From NCBI GenBank assembly GCA_016208235.1, contig JACQYN010000143.1, positions 1 to 32,710 of the forward strand: a DNA stretch of 32,710 nucleotides. Direction: 5' to 3'. Below, piece by piece: positions 15,844 to 23,001 of this stretch; positions within the stretch are counted from its first letter, which is position 1; every line of letters starts with the position of its first letter. Below the pieces are notes generated by a model. That model was given only the letters and a program-made list of their open reading frames with translations, did no database searches and had not been told where the DNA came from. A program made the translations under genes and the position numbers. Origin of the DNA: Deltaproteobacteria bacterium (GTDB lineage Bacteria; Desulfobacterota; Desulfobaccia; Desulfobaccales; 0-14-0-80-60-11).

Positions 15844-16098
15844 TTACCCCGGCTTGCGAGGGGACAAGCGATCCTCTAATTCCGCCAGGATCTGGGCCAC
15901 CTGTACTGCTAGGTTAACACATTTGTTCCCATCCATGCAAGCGTCCGCGTCTTTCTTGTCCAGGTAGGCGCCGAGTTCCTGATCCTCTTTACTGAGCTTA
16001 AGCGCAAAGCGGTTGCCCGCCTCATCAAAGCTGAGGTTGAGGTTGATCCCCTTGGCCGCGATTTCAGAATGAAGAGAAGGGGGGGTGTTGGTTTTAAA
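15844..16098 (-). pseudogene. Small conserved-looking ORF without a start codon
   Basis: An open frame reads EIAAKGINLNLSFDEAGN, then RFALKLSKEDQELGAYLD, CMDGNKC and VNLAVQVAQILAELEDRL before TAA (15844-15846). Codon use and the amphipathic pattern look like a real protein, but no ATG, GTG or TTG precedes it in frame back to the upstream TAA near 16099. A run of seven G on the plus strand (16079-16085) lies just upstream, where a one-base slip would connect it to an ATG-started frame (ATG ending at 16124, no clear ribosome site). Either a frameshift separated it from its start or an unusual codon is used. Two Cys six residues apart could bind metal. Function unknown. Confidence 0.45.
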
Positions 16099-16235
16099 TT
16101 AAGGACAGGCCGGGGGAGATGCAAGTGGGGACGATTTGGATTAGGCCAGGGAAATGGGATTATGTCTGGAAGAGGTGGAGACCTTAAATCTCTATCCTAA
16201 CTTTACAACCCGATGAATTAATTGATTCTTTTTTA

Positions 16236-16263
16236 CTGAAAACTGAAAACTAAAAACTGAAAA
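16236..16263 (+). repeat. Heptad array, four units (CTGAAAA/CTAAAAA)
   Basis: Four 7-bp units followed by CCG overlap the 3' end of the ubiquitin-like gene and supply its last codons and stop. Confidence 0.75.
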
Positions 16264-16534
16264 CCGACCCCTTCTCCCCGGCCAGGCGCACGAATTCCAG
16301 TTGATCCCCTGCTTTAAGGACGTACGACGCGGCCACGTCCCGGCCGTTGACCAGGGCCAGGGCCCGGGGGTCGATGTTCAGGGGTTCTTTCAAGGCCTGG
16401 CGCACCTCGCCCACGGATTTGCCGGCAATGGCCGCGTCCAGGTGGTGCACCCCGTAGCTGACCTTCACCTGGCCGGAAGGAGCCCGGCCAGGCTGCTTGA
16501 GTCGTGACAGGTCTTTTAATTGTGCAGCACTCAT
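16250..16534 (-). CDS. Ubiquitin-like beta-grasp protein (Prok_Ub / PRTRC-C or MoaD/ThiS-like)
   Basis: The protein has 94 residues. After a 20-residue charged leader (LKDLSRLKQPGRAP), the beta-grasp pattern follows: strand VKVSYGVHHL, helix SVGEVRQAL, LALVNGRDVAASYVLKAGDQ and LEFVRLAGEKG. The VNGrdV...GDqLEF..aG ending is shared by sulfur carriers and by the ubiquitin-like PRTRC system protein C, which typically ends GxKG. Here GEKG is followed by five extra residues encoded by a heptad repeat. It lacks a terminal Gly-Gly, so thiocarboxylate carrier function is doubtful. It is the last gene of a minus-strand run (thioesterase, 251-aa unknown, Cys4 protein). Fold call is solid; role is inferred. 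Confidence 0.68.
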   Translation of the reverse strand: MSAAQLKDLSRLKQPGRAPSGQVKVSYGVHHLDAAIAGKSVGEVRQALKEPLNIDPRALALVNGRDVAASYVLKAGDQLEFVRLAGEKGSVFSF

Positions 16535-16586
16535 GTAACTCCGTTAAATCAAATTTCCTTTAAGGGATTGATGATCCTCATTTTTT

Positions 16587-16614
16587 ACGAAAAACGCAAA
16601 ACGCAAAACGAAAA
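16587..16614 (+). repeat. Heptad array, four units (ACGAAAA/ACGCAAA)
   Basis: Four 7-bp units end with ACCG, between the ubiquitin-like gene and the Cys4 mini-protein. The architecture is the same as the arrays at 14356 and 16236 although the unit differs. Confidence 0.75.
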
Positions 16615-16620
16615 ACCGCA

Positions 16621-16800
16621 CTATCGGGAGTCGGGCCCAGGGCAGACGGGTTTGGGAACCTCGCCCCCGCCCCGCCGGGCCAGCAGTTCTTTAAATTCTT
16701 CCGGCGAATAGATGTGGCCGCACCCCGGGCAGCGGGTTTCCACGCCCGCTCAAGTGGGGTGGAGGATGATTTTCGCCTGATGGCAGTAGACGCATTCCAT
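16621..16800 (-). CDS. Cys4 zinc-ribbon mini-protein with an in-frame TGA at codon 17
   Basis: The 60-codon frame reads MECVYCHQAKIILHPT, TGA, AGVETRCPGCGHIYSPEEF and on to EVPKPVCPGP. The pairs C3/C6 and C24/C27 make a canonical four-Cys zinc ribbon, which spans the TGA. The ATG lies 5 bp past the stop of the 251-aa gene, so translation is probably coupled. The TGA could be a nonsense mutation (for example from TGG or TGC), a sequencing error, or a selenocysteine codon. A short hairpin GCGGG/CCCGC begins right after the TGA, and an outer CACCCC/GGGGTG pairing encloses it, but this is not a clear bacterial SECIS. Function is unknown; perhaps a nucleic-acid or protein-binding ribbon. Confidence 0.55.
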
Positions 16801-16805
16801 AATTT

Positions 16806-17561
16806 TCACAGATACCGGGACAGCCGGGGCAACGCCGGGTCCACCTGGCGGCACTCCCGCAGCAGGGCGTTCAGGTAGAGCCAGGCAAAGCTAATGAGCA
16901 GCTCCGGGGCATACTTCCGGGCCCCGTGGTCGTCAAAGGCTATCTGCAACTCCCCGGAGGACACCTGGAGACGGTAGAGCAGGTCCCCCAACAGCGGCCA
17001 GACGATCTCCCAACCGTCTGGGGTGGCCTGATAAACGCCGGAATCCAGACGCCTTACAGCCACCTCCACCACCTCCGGGGAGGCCATCAGCAGCAAATCC
17101 CGCCGGGGCCCCAGGGAGACGTTTTCCAGGGGGCCGGACAGGGCCGCGGCAAAGTCTCGGAAAGGCAGCCACTTCTTCCCCGGTCCGGCTGCTTCCAGGG
17201 GGAAAGAGCCCCGGCCATAGCGGGCGACGATGGCCAAGTAATCCCAGGCAAAGACGTACGCGTCCTCGGTGGGCACGATCAGGCTCTTCCGGGCGTAAAA
17301 GACGCGCAGGTCCGCGCCGTGGTCCCCGTCATAATCAAAAAGGAGGTAGAGCTCCAGGGGCCGGAAAGGCTTTACACGCAAAACCCACTTAATGCTGGCG
17401 TAGGGGCGGCCCTCCAGGACCTCTCCCCCCAGGAGACGGGCCAGCAGGCCGGGGTCCAGAGAGCGCAGGCCCTCCAGGTCCTGGCGGTATTTCTTCCGGG
17501 CGTATTGGCGGATTTGGGCCTCCCAGCCCCAGCCCGTCTCAAACTGGCCCAGGGACACCAA
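16806..17561 (-). CDS. Hypothetical protein, 251 aa, in the UBL gene run
   Basis: This is a soluble alpha/beta protein with no signal or membrane segment. Notable stretches are FRPLELYLLFDYDGDHGADL, VPTEDAYVFAWDYLAIVARY, KKWLPFRDF and a Leu-rich helical C-terminus (PELLISFAWLYLNALLRE). I do not recognise the family; a weak resemblance to DUF3786-type sequences is possible but unsupported. The start is uncertain. A TTG at 17561 has no ribosome site, while the frame extends to a CTG at 17600 that overlaps the thioesterase stop and follows GGAGG, suggesting coupling and up to 13 extra residues. It is followed after 5 bp by the Cys4 protein, then by the ubiquitin-like gene. Confidence 0.7.
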   Translation of the reverse strand: MVSLGQFETGWGWEAQIRQYARKKYRQDLEGLRSLDPGLLARLLGGEVLEGRPYASIKWVLRVKPFRPLELYLLFDYDGDHGADLRVFYARKSLIVPTEDAYVFAWDYLAIVARYGRGSFPLEAAGPGKKWLPFRDFAAALSGPLENVSLGPRRDLLLMASPEVVEVAVRRLDSGVYQATPDGWEIVWPLLGDLLYRLQVSSGELQIAFDDHGARKYAPELLISFAWLYLNALLRECRQVDPALPRLSRYL

Positions 17562-17596
17562 GTCGTAAGGAAAATCAAGGGAAGCCGCCGGCTTGC

Positions 17597-17986
17597 TCAG
17601 CTCTTTTTCGCCTCCACCCGCTGATTGAATTTCTCTGCATTAATTATAAACCGCTCGTGCACCGCCTCGCCAATCTTTTCCTTTTCGTCAAAACCCTCGA
17701 CCTTGAAGGTGACCTTCCGTCCCTCCACCTGGGTGACTTCGGTGACCGCCCGGACCTCCATCCCCAGAGGCGTGGGAGCCGTGTGCTTCAGATTCATGGA
17801 GATGCCCACGGACTGCTCCCCGGGGCCCAGATGGGGAGCCATCAGACCTGCACTGGTCCCCTCGAACAGCCCCCCCAAGAACGGGGTGCCGAAGACATCG
17901 GGGACCCCATGGAAAAACTTCTGAGCCGAATGCTCCGGACCGGTCTTTAACCGCGTTTCATTCTTCATCCCCACTGTGATCGCCAT
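17597..17986 (-). CDS. Hot-dog fold thioesterase (FlK-like)
   Basis: The 129-residue single-domain hot-dog protein has VPDVFGTPFLGGLFEGTSAG, with the Glu/Thr region corresponding to the active site of fluoroacetyl-CoA thioesterase-type proteins. The diagnostic LKHTAPTPLG supplies the His followed by APTPxG. The C-terminal strands EGRKVTFKVEGFDEKEKIGE and HERFIIN complete the fold. Family members hydrolyse short acyl-CoA thioesters, probably in the cytoplasm; the substrate here is unknown. An AGGAGG-type site (TCAAGGAGGACCC) precedes the ATG. It heads a tight minus-strand run that continues with the 251-aa protein. Confidence 0.85.
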   Translation of the reverse strand: MAITVGMKNETRLKTGPEHSAQKFFHGVPDVFGTPFLGGLFEGTSAGLMAPHLGPGEQSVGISMNLKHTAPTPLGMEVRAVTEVTQVEGRKVTFKVEGFDEKEKIGEAVHERFIINAEKFNQRVEAKKS

Positions 17987-18033
17987 TGGGTCCTCCTTGA
18001 GTTGAGTTGGTGGTGGGAGAGGGGGCCGGATTT

Positions 18034-18090
18034 TCAGTAATCAGTAATCAGTGATCAGTTGTCTTTTCTGACTACTGATAACTGATTACT
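18034..18090 (+). repeat. Inverted heptad arrays (TCAGTAA against CTGATTA), hairpin
   Basis: Four units TCAGTAA/TCAGTGA/TCAGTTG are followed by three inverted units CTGACTA/CTGATAA/CTGATTA with only a 6-nt spacer, so the transcript can form a long imperfect hairpin. It lies between the flavodoxin and thioesterase genes and may act as a weak terminator or mRNA stabiliser. Confidence 0.75.
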
Positions 18091-18119
18091 ATCCTCGGCC
18101 CTCCCCCCACAAATCTTCT

Positions 18120-18725
18120 TCAAACCGCCAAAGGGTCCATTTTGATGGCGGACAAGACCTCGCCTTGGGCCAGGCGTTGGCCCAGGGCAGTGGCGGCGGT
18201 TAGTTCTTCGGTTCGGCTGAGAATCGCGCCTTTTTCGTCCACCCCTCGCACCAGGATTTCCGCGGCGTAGCGGACGTTGATGGCGTCGAAAAAGTATTTG
18301 GCCACCAGGCGGGCGCCCACGAAGACCAGGCGGCCCTTGGTGGCCCCGGCGCACAGGAGCACGCCCTGGCGGTCGCCTCCGGGAAAGTCCTGTTTCAGGA
18401 CGTAGCGCCGGGACCACAGGGCCTGGGTGCGGTCGATCATGGCCTTGGCCTGGGCGGAAACGCTGTAGAAAAAAATGGGGGAGGCCAGGGCTACCACGTC
18501 GGCCTCCAGGAGTTTGTCGTAAAGAGGGAGCATGTCGTCTTTAATGGGGCAGGTGCCGTCTTTGAAACAGTGATAAATTTCCATGCATGGGGAAATCTTA
18601 AGTTCCCGGAGGGAGACCTTCTCCACCACTGCGCCCCCCTGGGCCGCGCCCTGGAGGAAGGCGTCCAGCAGGACTTCCGAGTTGCCGCCCCGGCGGGGGC
18701 TGCCCCAGATGCCTAAAACCTTCAT
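18120..18725 (-). CDS. Flavodoxin-fold NADPH-dependent FMN reductase / iron-sulfur flavoprotein-like
   Basis: The 201-aa protein begins VLGIWGSPRRGGNSEVLL, the FMN phosphate-binding loop of the NADPH-dependent FMN reductase and iron-sulfur flavoprotein family. The ISF cluster motif is usually CX2CX2CX5C. Here Cys47, Cys53 and Cys59 occupy the expected positions, but the second Cys is Ile50, so a 4Fe-4S cluster would lack one ligand. VVALASPIFFYSVSAQAKAM is the conserved flavin-binding and dimer region. It probably is a cytoplasmic electron-transfer or quinone/FMN reductase. It is a single gene with a gap of 133 bp to the thioesterase. Confidence 0.82.
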   Translation of the reverse strand: MKVLGIWGSPRRGGNSEVLLDAFLQGAAQGGAVVEKVSLRELKISPCMEIYHCFKDGTCPIKDDMLPLYDKLLEADVVALASPIFFYSVSAQAKAMIDRTQALWSRRYVLKQDFPGGDRQGVLLCAGATKGRLVFVGARLVAKYFFDAINVRYAAEILVRGVDEKGAILSRTEELTAATALGQRLAQGEVLSAIKMDPLAV

Positions 18726-18966
18726 GATTGTCTCCTGGGCGCACCGATGCCGCGGCTGGCCGGCCCCCGGCTGGGTGAGGATTGTTACCGATTATTAAGA
18801 CTTATATACATAGGGAATTTTGGGGCAATGTCAAGTCAGATAATCACCTTGAAGGGTTAGCAAATTTCCTGGGAAGGAAATCAAATTGTTGCGGGGGCTG
18901 GAATTTGATATATTCGATGAATAAATTTGAAGCAGCTTTTACTTTAAATCGGTAAGGAGATCTATA

Positions 18967-19473
18967 ATGCCTAGCAAATTCAAGCGCGGTTTCCGCCATA
19001 TTTTTCAGGGGCTGGTTCTGGTGGCCTGCATTTTGGCTTTTGCCGCGGGCTCTTTGGCCGCCAACAAAGCCGCGCCCGACTTTTCTCTGCCGGACATCCT
19101 CCAGGGCAAGAATTACAGTCTGAGCCAGTATAAGGGCAAGGTGGTGATGATCAACTTCTTCACCTTTTTCTGCATGCCCTGCCGGGAAGAGATGCCGGAT
19201 TTGAACAACATCTACAAGGAAATGCAGGGTAAGGGCCTGCAAGTCCTGGGAATCGGCCTCAGTTCCGATCCCGTGCAGCTCCGCTTTCTGGTCAAGCAAA
19301 TCGGGTTGACCTACCCGGTGCTGGCGGGCAACGACAAGGTGAGCAAGGACTACGGGAATGTTGAGGTGGTGCCCACCACCTTCATTATCGACAAACAGGG
19401 GAATATCGCCCATAAGATCCTGGGGACCCGCAAAAAAGAAGAGTTCGTCAAGATGATTCAGGCGTTGCTCTAG
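18967..19473 (+). CDS. TlpA/ResA-like secreted or membrane-anchored thioredoxin
   Basis: A hydrophobic N-terminal segment (about 12-32, GLVLVACILAFAAGSLA) serves as signal or anchor. A redoxin domain follows with APDFSLPDILQGKNYSLSQY, active site CMPC (Cys69/Cys72) and a cis-Pro loop VVPTTFIID. The 168-aa length fits ResA/TlpA-type proteins that reduce disulfides outside the cytoplasm, for instance in cytochrome c maturation. The purine-rich AAGGAGA lies 7 bp ahead of the ATG. The gene is monocistronic; a long palindrome downstream could terminate it. Confidence 0.9.
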   Translation: MPSKFKRGFRHIFQGLVLVACILAFAAGSLAANKAAPDFSLPDILQGKNYSLSQYKGKVVMINFFTFFCMPCREEMPDLNNIYKEMQGKGLQVLGIGLSSDPVQLRFLVKQIGLTYPVLAGNDKVSKDYGNVEVVPTTFIIDKQGNIAHKILGTRKKEEFVKMIQALL

Positions 19474-19535
19474 TGGGGGCTTCATAATTTGGATGATTTA
19501 CATTTAATGGGGATGGCCGAGGAAATGGGAGGTAT

Positions 19536-19620
19536 TTCCCCCCTTTTCTAAAGGGGGGTCAGGGGGGATTTTAAGCAACCCGTTGAAAATCCCCCTAAAT
19601 CCCCCTTTAAAAAAGGGGGA
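19536..19620 (+). repeat. Long palindrome of the CCCCCTTT...AAAGGGGG / AAATCCCCC type
   Basis: The arm TCCCCCCTTTTCTAAAGGGG (left, continuing to GGGGGATTTT) is matched by AAAATCCCCCTAAATCCCCC ... AAAAAAGGGGGA on the right with a 15-nt spacer. It lies 63 bp after the thioredoxin gene. This sequence class is common in bacterial intergenic DNA. The rest of the 296-bp gap to the AAA gene shows nothing else. Confidence 0.85.
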
Positions 19621-19769
19621 CTTAAAATCCGCTATCCGGATGCCTCCCCAAATATTTACCCCATAATCTATGAAGAATGACCCTGGATAGGAAAGGCAGC
19701 ATCGCCCTGCGGGTTGCCAAGAGTTGGGGGGCTGTTAATGGCCCCCCGGGACACGAGTGAGGTATAAAT

Positions 19770-21515
19770 ATGGGGCCCGAGATTAAATTGCCGGAGTGGG
19801 CCCAGGAATTAGAGGAACATCTCCAGGCCGGGGAGTCGGCATTGTTCATTCTCCATGGCCAGGTGTTCGATTACGTCCGGGTGAACGGCGATTACCTGCC
19901 TTGCCGCTCCTTTCTGGGGGACTGGCTGGGTGAGGAGCGCCATGTAGTGTTTTACAATTTAGGTCTAGGCCTGGAATTCGGAGACGCCCAGGGTGAACAA
20001 CTCTTCCGCCAGGCCCTGGCGCCGCCCCAGGCGGAAGACGACGAAGAAGAAGACGTCTCCCGGGTCCGGGCCCGGGCCCTGAAAGCCCTGGGTCAGCGGC
20101 CCGCTCCCGAACCGTTACCTCAAAGTCCCCGGGAAGTGCTGCAACTGGCGGAGCGGGTGATGACCGCCTGCTGTCAGTTCCCGGGCCCCACCAAGCCCCT
20201 GGCCTTCATCCTGGAGTACGCCGAAACCATTGTCCCGGCCCTGGAGTTGGGGTCCATGACCGAGCCGGACCGGGCCTCCCTGGTGACTCTGCTGCGATGG
20301 GCCCGCCACCGGGACCTCATCGATGCCGGGCACGTGGTGGTGCTCACCACCGGCAATCTGGCGGATTTAAATCCCATGCTGCTGCTGAGCCGCTACGGGG
20401 CCCAGATCATCGACGTCCCGGCTCCGGAGCTGGAGGACCGGGTCGCGTTCATCGAGCATCTCCTGGCCCGGGGCAAATATAATCTGGCCCTGACCGCCAA
20501 AGAGCTGGCCAACCTGGCCGCGGGCCTGAGCCTGCGCGTGGTGGGCCAACTCCTGCGCCAGGGACGCCGACAACCCTTAACCATGGACCTGGTACGCCGC
20601 AAAAAGAAGGAATTGCTGCGCCAGGAGCTGGTGGGTCTCATCGAAGTCATCGAACCCCGCTACGGCCTCGCGGATATCGGCGGGCTGGACCCCATCAAAG
20701 ATTATTTCGCCCAGATCGTCAAGGCCATCCAGGCCGGGGAAGACAAACTGGTGCCACGGGGCATCACCATGATGGGACCGCCGGGCGTGGGTAAAACCGC
20801 GCTGGCCGAGGCCCTGGCCCGGGATTGCGGCTTCAATTTCATCAAGCTCCTTAACCCCCGCACCAAGTGGGTGGGGGAATCGGAGCGCAATTTCTTCAAG
20901 GCCCTCCAGACCCTGCGCTCCTTAACTCCGGTGGTAGTGGTGGAGGACGAGGCCGACCAGAGCGAACACGGCCGGGACGAATACTCCGGGGATACCGGGG
21001 TGAGCAACCGCCTGCGCCAGATGCGCTTCGAGTTCGTGGGGGACCCCGCCATCCAGGGTAAAGTCCTGTGGATCAGGATCACCAACCGCCCGGACCGCCT
21101 GGATAAGGCGGATCTCCGCTCCGGGCGCTCCTCTGAGCGCATTCCCTTCTTCATGCCGGATTTCACGGAGAAGGTCCACATCCTGGAGGTGGTGGCCCGG
21201 CGCAGCAACATTCCCTGCGACCCCCAGGATTTTCCCGAGGTAGTGCGCCACCTGGAGGCGCGCCACCCTGAGGTGATCACCGGCGGGGACCTGGAGGAGA
21301 TCGTTTTCCGGGCCTACCGCCTGGCCCGCATCCAGGGCCGGGAGAAGGTGAAGCTGGACGATTTCCGGGCGGTCATCGACGACTTCCTGCCGCCCCACCA
21401 GATGGAAGTGCTGCGGCAGATGGAACGCCTGGCCCTGAACCAGTGCTCCTCCCGGCGTTTCATCCCGGAGCGGGTCTGGTCCTGGGCCGCGCGGCGGGAG
21501 GAGGCGGAGGGGTGA
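19770..21515 (+). CDS. Ycf46-like AAA+ ATPase, 581 aa
   Basis: Two AAA-like halves are visible. The N-terminal half is degenerate: it has a Walker-B-like LAFILEYAETI and a sensor-like VVVLTTGNLADL but no P-loop. The C-terminal half is complete: Walker A GPPGVGKT (336-343), a WVGESERNFFKAL pore/second-region motif, Walker B VVVVEDEAD (388-396), sensor 1 TNRPDRLD (Asn439) and arginine residues in SGRSSER (451-457). This layout resembles Ycf46 and CDC48-type remodelling ATPases. An acidic linker (EDDEEED, about 89-95) joins strands of the first half. It probably remodels proteins or complexes using ATP. It precedes an E2-like protein on the same strand by about 200 bp; partnership is inferred from position only. 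Confidence 0.85.
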   Translation: MGPEIKLPEWAQELEEHLQAGESALFILHGQVFDYVRVNGDYLPCRSFLGDWLGEERHVVFYNLGLGLEFGDAQGEQLFRQALAPPQAEDDEEEDVSRVRARALKALGQRPAPEPLPQSPREVLQLAERVMTACCQFPGPTKPLAFILEYAETIVPALELGSMTEPDRASLVTLLRWARHRDLIDAGHVVVLTTGNLADLNPMLLLSRYGAQIIDVPAPELEDRVAFIEHLLARGKYNLALTAKELANLAAGLSLRVVGQLLRQGRRQPLTMDLVRRKKKELLRQELVGLIEVIEPRYGLADIGGLDPIKDYFAQIVKAIQAGEDKLVPRGITMMGPPGVGKTALAEALARDCGFNFIKLLNPRTKWVGESERNFFKALQTLRSLTPVVVVEDEADQSEHGRDEYSGDTGVSNRLRQMRFEFVGDPAIQGKVLWIRITNRPDRLDKADLRSGRSSERIPFFMPDFTEKVHILEVVARRSNIPCDPQDFPEVVRHLEARHPEVITGGDLEEIVFRAYRLARIQGREKVKLDDFRAVIDDFLPPHQMEVLRQMERLALNQCSSRRFIPERVWSWAARREEAEG

Positions 21516-21662
21516 AGATTTTGTAGGGGGAGGGGCCAGGGACCCGAGGCTTTTGCATTCCCCCACATCCCCCTCCCAACCCGCATATTTCTTGTGGGGC
21601 GGGCGCTGCCCGCCATGTTTGACTGGTAGCAGAGGCTTTCCAGCCTGTGCCGGCGTAAGCTT

Positions 21663-21787
21663 TCCCCCTCACCCTACCCTCTCCCCCAGGGGGGAGAGGG
21701 AAAAAGGGAAGAACCACCCGCATTGTTCTTGAAAGGATTTTCTCCCTCTCCCCCCTGGGGGGGAGAGGGCTGGGGTGAGGGGGGGAA
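21663..21787 (+). repeat. Inverted pair of CCCTCACCCTACCCTCTCCC palindromes
   Basis: The left arm (21663-21705) and right arm (21738-21787) are inverted copies, and each contains an internal CCCTCTCCCCC/GGGGGGAGAGGG hairpin. The type is a well-known widespread bacterial intergenic repeat. Its right arm is read through by the 5' end of the following gene. Confidence 0.85.
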
Positions 21788-22589
21788 ATGTGGAGCGGCT
21801 GAAATTAGCGAGAAGATTATCTTTACGGGCCAGGAGGCTCAACTCCTGGAGGAAAGCGGCGATCAGGGTGCCCGGGTGGCCCGGCGGGCCCCCATCGACT
21901 CCCTGCTGCGCTATGTGACCGGGGTGATGCCGGCGCCGCTGCCGGTCCTGCCCCCGGGCACCAGGTGGTTGGCGGCCAGGAAAGACCTGCTCTTCCTGGT
22001 GGTGGAGCACCTCCCCCAATGCCGCAGCCTCCGGGGGAGTTGGGGGAAAAAGGGCGCGGACGACTATCGCACCTACCGCCTGGCCTTCCCCTACATCCTT
22101 TATCTTCTCAGCTTTTACCGGGGCGATCTCCAGGAAATGAAGATGTTTTATCGGGTGAGCCCCCTTACCTCCCTGGGGGACCCCTTATACCACACCAATC
22201 TCCCCAACGTCCGGGGAGAGCCCGGCCATTACGGCTCCCAAAGGGTCTGCCTGCGCTACCGCCCGGAGATGCTGGAAGGCGTGCCCCTGGTGGAAGCGGT
22301 GCCAACGCTGATCGACTTTTTCTGGAGCACCGGTTTCAACCAGGACATCGCCGGCAGCGCGTTCGAGCGGGCCCAGGGCCTGGACCCGCGCGTCGCCAGC
22401 TTTGACTCCTGGGAAGCCGCCACTCAACAAGACCCCCTGTTCCCCCTGCAAATTAATTGGGAGCGGGCCGAGCAGACCATTCCCGGCCTCTGGCTGGAGT
22501 GCCTGAAGCTCCACGGGGACACGGACCAGCCCCTGGCCAGCGCCGAAGAACTGGCGGATATCCTCTATCGGTTGCCGGTGGGGTATTGA
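21723..22589 (+). CDS. Prokaryotic E2-like protein (PRTRC-B / Prok-E2_D resemblance)
   Basis: Conserved blocks match the order seen in PRTRC system protein B. A helix SLLRYVTGVMP leads into a Trp-containing strand RWLAARKDLLFLVV. FPYILYLLSFYRGDLQEMKM is then followed by LYHTNLPNV, QRVCLRYR (Cys176 counted from the TTG start) and LIDFFWSTGFNQDI. PRTRC-B is described as an E2/UBC-superfamily member that acts beside ubiquitin-like and E1-like proteins. Here a ubiquitin-like gene lies 5.2 kb away, with no E1 or JAB peptidase visible. The reading frame begins inside the preceding palindrome (TTG 21723 or 21729), so the first 25 residues are repeat-derived and the true start may have been lost. Family call moderate. 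Confidence 0.55.
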   Translation: MFLKGFSPSPPWGGEGWGEGGKCGAAEISEKIIFTGQEAQLLEESGDQGARVARRAPIDSLLRYVTGVMPAPLPVLPPGTRWLAARKDLLFLVVEHLPQCRSLRGSWGKKGADDYRTYRLAFPYILYLLSFYRGDLQEMKMFYRVSPLTSLGDPLYHTNLPNVRGEPGHYGSQRVCLRYRPEMLEGVPLVEAVPTLIDFFWSTGFNQDIAGSAFERAQGLDPRVASFDSWEAATQQDPLFPLQINWERAEQTIPGLWLECLKLHGDTDQPLASAEELADILYRLPVGY

Positions 22590-22632
22590 TCCTCGTTTCT
22601 TAGTAGTCCCACCCTCCAAACCAACCTTCGAA

Positions 22633-22660
22633 AAGTTCCAGGTTCCAGGTTCCAGGTTCA
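22633..22660 (+). repeat. Heptad array, four units (AAGTTCC/AGGTTCC)
   Basis: Four 7-bp units are preceded by TTCGAA, the same class as the pair around 13 kb. They lie directly before the palindrome at 22671. Confidence 0.75.
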
Positions 22661-22670
22661 AAGACTTTAT

Positions 22671-22732
22671 TGGTGCGGGAAACGCACCCTGCATTTTCTA
22701 CGGTTTTCCCGTAGGGTGCGTTTCACGCACCA
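22671..22732 (+). repeat. TGGTGCGTGAAACGCACC-type inverted repeat
   Basis: The 22-bp arms 22671-22692 and 22711-22732 are complementary with two mismatches around an 18-nt spacer. The sequence class is widespread in bacterial intergenic regions. In the 412-bp gap 22590-23001 the only other items are the heptad array and a promoter-like sequence. Confidence 0.85.
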
Positions 22733-22856
22733 CTTATAGGGGGACCCGCGGTAGCCGGAATTATGAATTTCTATCTTGGACCGGAAGGTGCAGCGGGCAC
22801 GGAGGCCCGCCCCACCTGACCATGGGCCACTCGCCAACCCTACGCCGCCCGGCTTC

Positions 22857-22884
22857 TTGACACGCCCCGCAAGTGCCTTATTTT
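22857..22884 (+). promoter_or_regulatory. Candidate sigma-70 promoter for the RibA-RibD operon
   Basis: A perfect -35 TTGACA is followed after 16 bp by TATTTT. It lies about 118 bp upstream of the start codon of the GTP cyclohydrolase fusion. No FMN riboswitch core is visible in the leader, although riboflavin genes are often preceded by one. Confidence 0.4.
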
Positions 22885-23001
22885 TATGAATACAGCGGTT
22901 GACAACGATCCGGGATAATTTGGCTTGTGCCTCATGGAGCCGCTTTTTAATCCACCAGCGCCAAATTCCCTTATCCGCTTTAGGGCCAAGGAGCCCCGCT
23001 C

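Noticed and set aside
13007-18090. CRISPR array
   Set aside because: The repeated units are 7 bp with no unique spacers of 25-40 bp and no cas genes.
22741-23001. Possible FMN riboswitch before the RibA fusion
   Set aside because: The conserved core with its GGGTGAAATTCCC-type segment is not present; only a promoter-like sequence is seen.
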